Positions 1 to 6,386 of a stretch of DNA of 12,845 nucleotides are shown piece by piece. The notes under the pieces were generated by a model. The model searched no databases, was not told the DNA's origin, and saw nothing but the letters and a program-made list of their open reading frames with translations. Source of the DNA: an uncultured Erysipelotrichaceae bacterium. GTDB lineage: Bacteria; Bacillota_I; Bacilli_A; Erysipelotrichales; Erysipelotrichaceae. The first letter of the stretch is position 1. Each line of letters opens with the position of its first letter. A program made the translations under genes and the position numbers. Location: the NCBI GenBank assembly GCA_900314345.1, contig OMUX01000333.1, forward strand, positions 1-12,845. The letters are read 5' to 3'.

Positions 1-1
1 A

Positions 2-85
2 TGGTGCACCAGACAGGACTTGAACCTGCACGGGTCTCCCCATACGCCCCTCAAGCGTACGTGTCTGCCATTCCACCACTGGTGC
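2..85 (-). tRNA. tRNA-Leu (anticodon GAG)
   Basis: On the minus strand the gene folds as a class II tRNA. The 7-bp acceptor GCACCAG (complement of 79-85) pairs with CTGGTGC, followed by discriminator A and an encoded CCA (complement of 2-4). The anticodon stem TACGC/GCGTA encloses loop TTGAGGG, so the anticodon is GAG, reading CUC/CUU leucine codons. The T arm is GCAGG/CCTGT around TTCAAGT. A variable arm with GGG...CCC and the D-region GGTGGAATGGCAGAC are typical of tRNA-Leu. Total length is 84 nt including CCA. It is transcribed out of the left edge, so neighbouring tRNAs beyond the window cannot be excluded. Confidence 0.96.
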
Positions 86-95
86 ATGCTTTAGT

Positions 96-124
96 ATTGT
101 ATGCAAGGTTAACAGTTCTGTCAA
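96..124 (-). promoter_or_regulatory. promoter of the tRNA-Leu gene
   Basis: On the minus strand there is a consensus -35 TTGACA (119-124), a 17-nt spacer, and -10 TACAAT (96-101). The -10 ends 10 nt before the mature tRNA 5' end at 85, leaving only a few nt of 5' leader. This is the best sigma-A promoter in the window, as expected for a stable RNA gene. Confidence 0.9.
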
Positions 125-213
125 AGGTTTTTTCGCATCGTTGAGCCAGGGCACTGGATGAAAAACCGGTGAAATGAATCCCGGACATCTATCATGCATG
201 ACAAACCAGCAGA

Positions 214-219
214 TATAAT
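214..219 (+). promoter_or_regulatory. -10 box of a leaderless transcript (carboxypeptidase gene)
   Basis: A consensus TATAAT ends exactly 6 nt before the ATG at 226, so the usual start site falls on the A of the start codon. There is no Shine-Dalgarno between the in-frame stop at 199-201 and the ATG, and no alternative start codon in that interval. The -35 region (about 190-197) is poor. The box is seen directly; leaderless expression is inferred. Confidence 0.7.
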
Positions 220-225
220 GACTCC

Positions 226-1527
226 ATGCAGAAGAAAATCATGTGCGCATGCCTTGTTACGGTGCTGTGTCTTTCAGGGTGTGTGACATCTCCCGATCCT
301 GTTGTTTCCAGAGAACCTGAATCCTATGCATCATGGGACCCGGGCATTCTTTACAGTGATTATTACTACATGATTGATCTCGACAGCAGACAGGTGCTGC
401 TGGATCAGGGCAGTGAGGAACAGATGTATCCTGCATCACTGACCAAGATGATGACGGCGATCCTTGCCATAGAGAATATTCCGGATCCGGAGAATACCAT
501 CATCACCATTACGGATGAAATGCTTGCCGGGCTGGTTGAGGCGGATGCCTCGACTGCCGGCTTCATCGTCGGCGATGAAGTGACGGCCATGGACTGCATC
601 TATGCGGACATGCTGCCAAGCGGTGCCGATGGTTCGAGAGCCCTTGCCTTCTATATCAGCGGCGGGGAAGAGGGCTATGTGCAGCTGATGAATGAGAAGG
701 CACAGGAACTGGGCATGAACAGCACGCACTTCGCCAATATCACCGGTCTTCATGATGACAGGCATTACAGTACGTGCAGGGACATGGCACTGCTGCTGGA
801 ATACTGCATGCAGAACAGTACGTTCATGAAGGTCATGACCACGGACCACTATGCAACAGAACCGATCCTTGGTTATTACAAGGGTCTTGGCATGGACAAT
901 GCCGTGCTGAAGTACATCAACCAGGAAGAACCTTATTATAAATACAGCTTCCTGTGTGAAGGCTTCATCGGCGGCAAGTCCGGCTTTACGGATGAAGCGG
1001 AGTATACGCTGGCATCCACGGCAAGGATCAACGGCAGGAACCTTCTCATGGTGAATGCCCATGCCTACAAGGAGCCGCATTATCCGGCATCCATTGAAGA
1101 TGCTGTGATCACCTACGATGCCTTCCGCAATACATTCGGGTGGAAGGAAGCAGTCAGTGAAGGAAGTTCCTGGGGAAGTGTGAAGGTCAGGAACACCAAT
1201 CAGGGAAGTGTCGAAGCAGTGGCTGAGGGATCCCTTTCCGGGGATCTTCCTGCAGAAGAGAACGTTCATTACGTTGTTGATCTTCCTGCATCCATTGATG
1301 CCCCGGTGGAACAGGGGCAGGTGCTTGGAACACTGCATGTGTATGTGTATGACAAAGAGCTTGGCAGTGTGCAGCTGCTTGCATCAGAGGGAAGAGAGAA
1401 GAACATCACCGGTGTCATTGAGACCGCAATTGCGGAACATCCATGGATTCCGGTATCCATGCTTGTGCTTGCGTGTATCCTGCTGATCATGGCTGTAAGG
1501 GCTCTCATCATTGACAGAGCCCGCTAG
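226..1527 (+). CDS. D-alanyl-D-alanine carboxypeptidase (S11 family), lipoprotein with C-terminal membrane helix
   Basis: This is a serine DD-peptidase of the PBP5/DacA (S11) family. Such enzymes remove the terminal D-Ala of peptidoglycan pentapeptides outside the membrane and so control cross-linking. Motif 1 is SLTK (Ser71, Lys74); motif 2 is SGA (132-134) where the textbook family has SGN; motif 3 is KSG (251-253) instead of KTG. Residues 1-19 form a short signal peptide with KK in the n-region and lipobox LSGC, predicting acylation on Cys19. Residues ~405-427 form a hydrophobic segment followed by basic residues, like the C-terminal anchor of this family. At 433 aa the length is normal. 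The start at 226 is the only one that keeps the charged n-region, and it lacks a Shine-Dalgarno. It is divergent from the tRNA gene and monocistronic by appearance. The family is confident; activity given the altered motifs is probable, since such variants are known in Firmicutes. Confidence 0.9.
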   Translation: MQKKIMCACLVTVLCLSGCVTSPDPVVSREPESYASWDPGILYSDYYYMIDLDSRQVLLDQGSEEQMYPASLTKMMTAILAIENIPDPENTIITITDEMLAGLVEADASTAGFIVGDEVTAMDCIYADMLPSGADGSRALAFYISGGEEGYVQLMNEKAQELGMNSTHFANITGLHDDRHYSTCRDMALLLEYCMQNSTFMKVMTTDHYATEPILGYYKGLGMDNAVLKYINQEEPYYKYSFLCEGFIGGKSGFTDEAEYTLASTARINGRNLLMVNAHAYKEPHYPASIEDAVITYDAFRNTFGWKEAVSEGSSWGSVKVRNTNQGSVEAVAEGSLSGDLPAEENVHYVVDLPASIDAPVEQGQVLGTLHVYVYDKELGSVQLLASEGREKNITGVIETAIAEHPWIPVSMLVLACILLIMAVRALIIDRAR

Positions 1528-1540
1528 AATGCCGTTTCTG

Positions 1541-1569
1541 TTGCGCAGATGCGATTTGCATCCTATAAT
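1541..1569 (+). promoter_or_regulatory. promoter of bipA/typA
   Basis: -35 TTGCGC (1541-1546), a 17-nt spacer, and consensus -10 TATAAT (1564-1569). The predicted start near 1576 gives a leader of about 20 nt that carries the GAGGA ribosome-binding site (1582-1586). Confidence 0.75.
1548..1562. promoter_or_regulatory. perfect inverted repeat in the bipA promoter spacer (possible operator)
   Basis: GATGC (1548-1552), 5-nt loop, GCATC (1558-1562), lying entirely between the -35 and -10 boxes. A protein bound here would block RNA polymerase. Five-bp arms can arise by chance, so this is only a candidate. Confidence 0.25.
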
Positions 1570-1595
1570 AAGGACCGTTTCGAGGATGAGTGAAT

Positions 1596-3437
1596 ATGGA
1601 CTATCAGAAGATTATAAACATTGCGGTCATTGCTCACGTTGACGCCGGTAAATCCACACTGGTCAACGCTTTTCTGAAGCAGAGCCATGTATTCAAGGAC
1701 AACGAGAAGGTTGTCGACTGCATTATGGACAGCAACGCGCTGGAAAGAGAGCGCGGCATTACCATTTATTCCAAGAACTGCTCCGTACAGTACAAGGACT
1801 ATAAGATCAACATCGTGGATACACCAGGGCACGCTGATTTCTCATCCGAGGTTGAGCGTATCATCAAGACGGTTGATACTGTCATCCTTCTGGTAGACTC
1901 CGCAGAAGGACCGATGCCGCAGACACGTTTCGTTCTGCAGAAGTCGCTGGAGATCGGTCTGCGTCCGATCCTGCTCATCAACAAGATGGACAAGCCGGAT
2001 GCCCGTGCAAATGAGGTCATTGATGAAGTCTATGACCTGTTCCTGGAGCTGAATGCGACAGATGATCAGCTGGATTTCCCGATCCTGTATGGCGTGGCAC
2101 GTGATGGTGTTGTGCGCTATGACTGGGAGAAGGATACCAACAACGATATCGTCCCGCTGTTTGAGACCATCCTTCAGCATACACAGTCCTATCCGGACCT
2201 GACCGCAGAGCCGGTGCAGATGCAGGTATGTGCCCTTGCCTATGATGACTATATCGGAAGACTTGGCATCGGCCGTATCTACAAGGGAACCCTCAAGGGT
2301 GCCGCGGACTATGAGGTATGCAATGCCGATGGCAGGACAAGACACGGAAAGACAAACCAGCTCTTTGTCTACAAGGGACTTTCCAGAATCAATGTTCCGG
2401 AAGCACAGTGCGGTGAGATTGTCATGATCTCCGGCATCCCGGACATCATGATCGGTGATACACTCTGCCCGGCAGGCCAGCCTGACCCGCTGCCGCAGAT
2501 CAAGATCGAGGAGCCGACACTGTCCATGAACTTCATGGTCAATGATTCCCCGTTTGCCGGCAAGACCGGAAAGTATGTCACTTCCCGTAATATCCGTGAG
2601 CGTCTGGAGAAGGAACTGGAAGTCAACGTCGGTCTCAAGGTTGAGGAAACAGATTCCACCGATACCTTCAAGGTATCCGGACGTGGTGAACTTCATCTGA
2701 CGATCCTTCTGGAACAGATGAGACGTGAAGGCTATGAAGTTGCCGTATCAAGACCGGAAGTCATCCTGAAGAAAGTTGACGGTGTTACCTGCGAACCGGT
2801 TGAGGAAGTTGTCATTGACGTACCGACGGAATACAGCGGTACGGTCATCAGCGCCCTGAACAAGAGAAAGGGTCTTCTCAATGACATGGAGGATGTCGGC
2901 ACCTATACCCGCATCACATACTCTGTTCCGACAAGAGGCCTCATCGGCTATCGTTCCGAGTTCATCAACTCCACCCATGGTGAAGGCACCATGGTGCAGA
3001 GACTTGCAGGCTATGAGCCATGGAAGGGAGATATCCCGCAGCGTGAAAACGGTGCCCTCATCTCCACGGAGACAGGCTCTGCCATGACGTATGCCCTCTG
3101 GAACATCCAGGAAAGAGGACAGCTGTTCATCGGTGCCCAGACGCCTGTGTATGAAGGCATGATCATCGGTGTCTCTGCCAAGAACATGGACATGACGGTC
3201 AACCCGATCAAGAACAAGCACATGACAGCTGTCCGTTCCACCGGAAATGATGAAGCCATGAAGCTGGTACCGCCGCGTGTTCTGACACTGGAATCCGCCA
3301 TTGAATTCATCAATGACGATGAACTGGTTGAGATCACACCGACAGACATCCGCATCCGCAAGAAGTACCTGTCTGCCATCGACCGCAGAAGACATATGCG
3401 TGAGCTTGGCAAGCTGGATCAGGAAGAAGCAGACTGA
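1596..3437 (+). CDS. typA: ribosome-associated translational GTPase BipA/TypA
   Basis: BipA is an EF-G-like GTPase that binds the 70S ribosome and helps 50S assembly and stress adaptation. Counting from the ATG at 1596, G1 is AHVDAGKST (13-21), G2 RERGITI (51-57), G3 DTPGH (75-79, with the catalytic His79) and G4 NKMD (129-132). The domain III and V EF-G folds and the BipA-specific C-terminal region follow, ending in the family's basic tail (RKKYL...DRRRH). At 613 aa the length is typical. A GTG at 1590 is in frame, but GAGGA at 1582-1586 sits only 3 nt from it and 9 nt from the ATG, so the ATG is preferred. G1 has Ala-Gly-Lys-Ser where most BipA proteins have His-Gly-Lys-Thr. The gene has its own promoter and terminator. 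Identity is near certain from full-length collinearity with the family. Confidence 0.96.
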   Translation: MDYQKIINIAVIAHVDAGKSTLVNAFLKQSHVFKDNEKVVDCIMDSNALERERGITIYSKNCSVQYKDYKINIVDTPGHADFSSEVERIIKTVDTVILLVDSAEGPMPQTRFVLQKSLEIGLRPILLINKMDKPDARANEVIDEVYDLFLELNATDDQLDFPILYGVARDGVVRYDWEKDTNNDIVPLFETILQHTQSYPDLTAEPVQMQVCALAYDDYIGRLGIGRIYKGTLKGAADYEVCNADGRTRHGKTNQLFVYKGLSRINVPEAQCGEIVMISGIPDIMIGDTLCPAGQPDPLPQIKIEEPTLSMNFMVNDSPFAGKTGKYVTSRNIRERLEKELEVNVGLKVEETDSTDTFKVSGRGELHLTILLEQMRREGYEVAVSRPEVILKKVDGVTCEPVEEVVIDVPTEYSGTVISALNKRKGLLNDMEDVGTYTRITYSVPTRGLIGYRSEFINSTHGEGTMVQRLAGYEPWKGDIPQRENGALISTETGSAMTYALWNIQERGQLFIGAQTPVYEGMIIGVSAKNMDMTVNPIKNKHMTAVRSTGNDEAMKLVPPRVLTLESAIEFINDDELVEITPTDIRIRKKYLSAIDRRRHMRELGKLDQEEAD

Positions 3438-3446
3438 ATATCCAAG

Positions 3447-3476
3447 GAAAGAGGCTGAAACAAACCTCTTTTCTTT
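3447..3476 (+). terminator. intrinsic terminator of bipA
   Basis: Stem AAAGAGG (3448-3454), a 10-nt loop, and CCTCTTT (3465-3471), followed by TCTTT. It lies about 10 nt after the stop codon. A second small hairpin, CCCC (3481-3484)/GGGG (3491-3494) with a pyrimidine-rich tail, may back it up. Confidence 0.75.
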
Positions 3477-3514
3477 ATCCCCCCGTGGCAGGGGTCTTTC
3501 CTCCCTCTGCCACT

Positions 3515-3544
3515 CTTTCATGGTTTCTGTGAATGTCATATGAT
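3515..3544 (+). promoter_or_regulatory. possible promoter of the TPR lipoprotein gene
   Basis: TATGAT (3539-3544) is a good -10 match, about 48 nt before the ATG. The best -35, CTTTCA (3515-3520) with an 18-nt spacer, matches only 3 of 6 positions. A promoter is expected here because the bipA terminator lies just upstream. Confidence 0.4.
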
Positions 3545-3592
3545 GCAGATATGGGGCAGTGATGCCTTCCATGAGGGAAAGGGGAAAATGAT

Positions 3593-4861
3593 ATGAAACG
3601 ACTTGCAGGAATTGTACTGTGCTGTTTTCTGACATGCAGTCTGATCGGCTGTGCCGCAAAGACCTATGAGGATTACTACAACGAAGCACTCAAGGATATT
3701 GAAGCAGAGAAATACGAAGAGGCTGTCACTGCACTGAACAAGGCGATTGAGCTTGACGGTACACAGGCAGATGCTTACCGGAAGCTTGCAGAAGTATACG
3801 GAAGTGAAGGGGATACGGAGAATCAGATTGCGGCATACCAGAGCCTGATGGAAGCCTTCCCGGATGACACCGATGTCTATGGTGAACTGGCTGATGTCTA
3901 TGAAGCACAGGGTGATACCGAAAATCTTGTGAAGACATATGAAACATGGTCTGACAAGGATTCCTCCAATACGGAAGTCCTGGACAAGCTTGCACAATTG
4001 TATGAGGAAACAGGCGATACTGACAAGGCGATTGCAGCGTATCAGAAGAAGCTGGAAGCATCTCCGGATACGGATACCTACCTGAAGCTTTCTGATCTTC
4101 TGGTACAGGCTGGCAGGAATGATGAAGCTTTGACACTCCTGGGTGATGCGGCGGATGAGACAGGGGATTCGATCCTTGAATCTGCGTTTGAAGATCTGAT
4201 AGATCCGTTTGCCCTGATCGGCCAGACATTTGATCTTAGCCTGGACATCATGCCGATGTATGAAACATTCGCTGCGTGGAAGCCGGAATGCGCCACAAAC
4301 GAAATGCAGCTGAACGATCTGAATCTGTATGGATGTGATGTGATGGATACGATTAACGACGGGAATCACTATTACTACTTCCCGACCAGTGATGACAACA
4401 TCAGGGCAAGACTTGCAAGGATCGGAGATATTTCTGCTCCGGGAGACCCGGATATCAAGGCACAGCTGCTTTTCCGCAATACGAAAAGAAGAATCACCAT
4501 TTCCGGCTACCCGGACAATCATCCGGATGGCGGACTTGGTCTGAGCTATTACTACAATGATCCCAACTGGACCTATGTTGTAGAAGCCGGCACGGATGCC
4601 GACAGTATCATCGATATTGACATGGACAGTGATTACAAGGTGATTTCTGTTGCCGTGGAAGATCCGAATACACCCGCAGGCGAAGATGCATATCCCATCA
4701 CGGATCCGGATACTGTCAAGGATGCATTCATGAGGTCGCGTGCAGATCTTCAGAACATGGTGGACTTCAACAGAAAGTACTGTCAGATGACGGGCATTGA
4801 CTTCGACAGCCACGTGAATCTGGAAGAACTTGGGAGAATGTTCTATACAACACTGAAGTGA
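3593..4861 (+). CDS. TPR-repeat lipoprotein of unknown function
   Basis: Residues 1-20 are a lipoprotein signal (KR n-region, hydrophobic core, lipobox LIGC with Cys20), so the protein should be anchored on the outer face of the membrane. Residues ~25-190 hold about five tetratricopeptide-like helix pairs. They are recognisable from recurring patterns such as YYNEAL...YEEAVTALNKAIEL, AYRKLAEVYGSEGD, VYGELADVYEAQGD and LDKLAQLYEETGDTDKAIAAYQ, with short acidic GDT turns. TPR solenoids bind other proteins. The remaining ~220 residues are not a family I recognise; they are rich in Tyr, Asp and aromatic pairs and look like a compact beta-containing domain. Start choice rests on AAAGGGG (3578-3584) 8 nt before the ATG and on the signal peptide. 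It converges with the XRE gene, the two stop codons being 12 nt apart. A scaffold or envelope-assembly role is possible but not shown. Confidence 0.85.
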   Translation: MKRLAGIVLCCFLTCSLIGCAAKTYEDYYNEALKDIEAEKYEEAVTALNKAIELDGTQADAYRKLAEVYGSEGDTENQIAAYQSLMEAFPDDTDVYGELADVYEAQGDTENLVKTYETWSDKDSSNTEVLDKLAQLYEETGDTDKAIAAYQKKLEASPDTDTYLKLSDLLVQAGRNDEALTLLGDAADETGDSILESAFEDLIDPFALIGQTFDLSLDIMPMYETFAAWKPECATNEMQLNDLNLYGCDVMDTINDGNHYYYFPTSDDNIRARLARIGDISAPGDPDIKAQLLFRNTKRRITISGYPDNHPDGGLGLSYYYNDPNWTYVVEAGTDADSIIDIDMDSDYKVISVAVEDPNTPAGEDAYPITDPDTVKDAFMRSRADLQNMVDFNRKYCQMTGIDFDSHVNLEELGRMFYTTLK

Positions 4862-4873
4862 AGCAGGCTGAAA

Positions 4874-6199
4874 TCAGTTTTCCGACAGTTCCTTCCTGAT
4901 CATTGCCATGTCATGATTCACATCAAACCATGCACTGAAGGCATGGCAGAGCTGAGGATCATGAATGGAGATGATCTGGCTGCAGTTCCAGTTGGGAAGG
5001 ATCATGAGTTCTCCGGTACTGAACAGGACAAAGGTCCAGTTTCCCGGAAGATGATCCTGTGCATCCTGGAGCAGCAGGATATCATCAGCAGATTCTGCTT
5101 TATGACAAAGCTTAGCGGCATCCAATGGATCAATACTGATCCGGATGCCGTTTTCCATGACGGAATGATCCTGTATGAATCCCTGCATTGCAGAGGAGGA
5201 ATTCAGAAATACACTCTGCATCTTCTGAAACTCAGAAAGATAGGATGCCAGCAGTTCATGAAGCTCCGGCTGTGCATAACGGCGGATCATTTCTGCATCG
5301 CAGACCTTGAACATGCAAAGACCTCTTTCCGCCATGCGGTTCATCTTTCCTGAGCCGGAATTATCATCAAACCTATGGTACAGGGAACCAAGGAATTCCT
5401 GCAGGGATGCATATTCCTCCAGGTATTCATATGGCTGTGCTGTCAGCTTGGCAAAGAAGCTGCGGTATTCCTTGACAATCCCCTTCTGTTTTACCGATTC
5501 ACCTTTGTCACAGGAGAAATTCATCAAAAAGACAGCAGTATCCGTTATGGCAAAGTAAGGAAATGGGGTGCCTTCCTCTGTGGCATCACGGTGAATGCAC
5601 TGCACGATCCTTGAGAAATCCCGGATATGGTACAGACCGAACAGGAAGCTGAACAAAAGCTCCAGCTGCTGGTCCGTCTTTTCCTGTTCGTTGAAATCAA
5701 TTGCGACCAGGATCCTGATGCTGTGCGGGTTCTGCATGGAATCGAGCAGCTTCGGGATATCTGTCTCCATCCAGATCTTCGTGAAGAAGCGCAGCGGAAT
5801 ATACAGGCAGATGTCAGCATCGTTTTTATCAGACTGTGAAAGAATGATCCGTTTCAGATCACGGATCACTGTATTCTGATTCTTTACACCGTGGACAGTC
5901 CTGCCGGTATTGCCTTCCGCTGATGAGAGCCGCTTCATCCAGCTGTCCACCAGTTCGTACTGCTGGAAATCATTCCCGTATTTCCGTGCGCCATATTCCT
6001 CGAGCAGCTGCTGTGTGAGCCCAGGTGTCAGCTTGAACTGTGAGAGAATCCTGGCATACTGTTCGATGGTGCCAGGTCTCCTGCCGCTCAGGATCTGATA
6101 GAACGAGGAACGGTCAATGGAGGAATCATGGATCAGCTTGTTCCTGGATATTCCCTGCTGCTCTATGACTTTTGTTAACAAACCTGCTGTATTCGTCAT
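4874..6199 (-). CDS. XRE-type helix-turn-helix regulator with large unknown C-terminal domain
   Basis: From the ATG at 6199 the protein has 441 residues. Residues ~5-65 form a Cro/C1-type helix-turn-helix (TKVIEQQGISRNKLIHDSSI followed by SSFYQILSGRR), where RSSFYQILSG is the recognition-helix region. Residues ~80-441 match no family I can name. They alternate helical and hydrophobic strand-like stretches, have no membrane segment, and end in a region with several Trp and Cys residues. An effector-sensing or oligomerisation domain is the natural inference. A longer frame opens at 6316, but it crosses a terminator hairpin and the promoter. The ATG at 6199 has GAAGG 6 nt upstream and puts the HTH at the N-terminus, so it is chosen. 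The gene is single and its target is unknown; control of its own promoter or of the adjacent intergenic RNA is plausible by position only. Confidence 0.82.
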   Translation of the reverse strand: MTNTAGLLTKVIEQQGISRNKLIHDSSIDRSSFYQILSGRRPGTIEQYARILSQFKLTPGLTQQLLEEYGARKYGNDFQQYELVDSWMKRLSSAEGNTGRTVHGVKNQNTVIRDLKRIILSQSDKNDADICLYIPLRFFTKIWMETDIPKLLDSMQNPHSIRILVAIDFNEQEKTDQQLELLFSFLFGLYHIRDFSRIVQCIHRDATEEGTPFPYFAITDTAVFLMNFSCDKGESVKQKGIVKEYRSFFAKLTAQPYEYLEEYASLQEFLGSLYHRFDDNSGSGKMNRMAERGLCMFKVCDAEMIRRYAQPELHELLASYLSEFQKMQSVFLNSSSAMQGFIQDHSVMENGIRISIDPLDAAKLCHKAESADDILLLQDAQDHLPGNWTFVLFSTGELMILPNWNCSQIISIHDPQLCHAFSAWFDVNHDMAMIRKELSEN

Positions 6200-6226
6200 T
6201 TCATGCCTTCTGAAATCATTGCCTTG

Positions 6227-6235
6227 ATCATAGCA
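6227..6235 (-). promoter_or_regulatory. extended -10 promoter of the XRE regulator gene
   Basis: On the minus strand TGC (6233-6235) immediately precedes TATGAT (6227-6232), an extended -10 element that does not need a strong -35. Transcription would start near 6220, giving a leader of about 20 nt containing the GAAGG ribosome-binding site. Confidence 0.6.
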
Positions 6236-6239
6236 AATA

Positions 6240-6281
6240 ATCCGGGGCGCAGAAAAGCATGCCGCACTGCACTTGCCGGAT
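6240..6281. repeat. inverted repeat over the XRE -35 region (possible operator)
   Basis: ATCCGG (6240-6245) and CCGGAT (6276-6281) are perfect complements 30 bp apart, with an inner GCAG/CTGC pair. They bracket the -35 position of the XRE promoter at 6227-6235. This is consistent with an autoregulatory site or an RNA stem in a longer leader. Function is inferred. Confidence 0.3.
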
Positions 6282-6284
6282 AAA

Positions 6285-6310
6285 ACAGAAAAAGGGTTCT
6301 TCCGAACCCT
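6285..6310 (-). terminator. strong intrinsic terminator reading leftward, without an obvious gene
   Basis: On the minus strand AGGGTTC, loop GGAA, GAACCCT (6293-6310), then a T run and further T-rich sequence (CTGTTTT). The 7-bp GC-containing stem with a 4-nt loop is a classical Rho-independent terminator. No minus-strand gene lies to its right in this window, so it ends either a tiny RNA from the promoter at 6321-6329, antisense transcription, or a longer leader of the XRE gene (attenuator). Confidence 0.8.
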
Positions 6311-6320
6311 CAACAAAGTC

Positions 6321-6329
6321 AGTATAGCA
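6321..6329 (-). promoter_or_regulatory. extended -10 promoter just upstream of the leftward terminator
   Basis: On the minus strand TGC (6327-6329) precedes TATACT (6321-6326). The predicted start is near 6314, only about 4 nt before the terminator stem beginning at 6310. A 17-nt spacer places CTTACT (3 of 6 matches) at the -35 position. Transcripts would be about 30 nt unless they read through into the XRE gene. Confidence 0.45.
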
Positions 6330-6371
6330 GATAAAAAAAGAAAAGTAAGGGCTATTATTCATGTACAGAAA

Positions 6372-6381
6372 TGGTTATAAA
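6372..6381 (+). promoter_or_regulatory. candidate extended -10 promoter of the intergenic RNA
   Basis: TGG (6372-6374) precedes TTATAA (6375-6380), overlapping TATAAA (6376-6381). The -35 region is poor. Predicted start is near 6387. It is supported indirectly by the strong plus-strand terminator 370 nt downstream. Confidence 0.4.
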
Positions 6382-6386
6382 GAGGG

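Noticed and set aside
1499..1522. Perfect 7-bp hairpin GGGCTCT/AGAGCCC at the end of the carboxypeptidase gene
   Set aside because: It lies inside the coding sequence and no T-run follows it directly; the nearest pyrimidine stretch is about 12 nt away. Not convincing as a terminator.
4862..4880. Bidirectional terminator between the convergent TPR and XRE genes
   Set aside because: CTGA/TCAG followed by TTTT has only a 2-nt loop and 3-4 bp, which is not a stable terminator.
6200..6316. N-terminal extension of 39 residues on the XRE regulator
   Set aside because: It would run across the extended -10 promoter, the inverted repeat and part of the terminator, and it has no ribosome-binding site; the ATG at 6199 has one.
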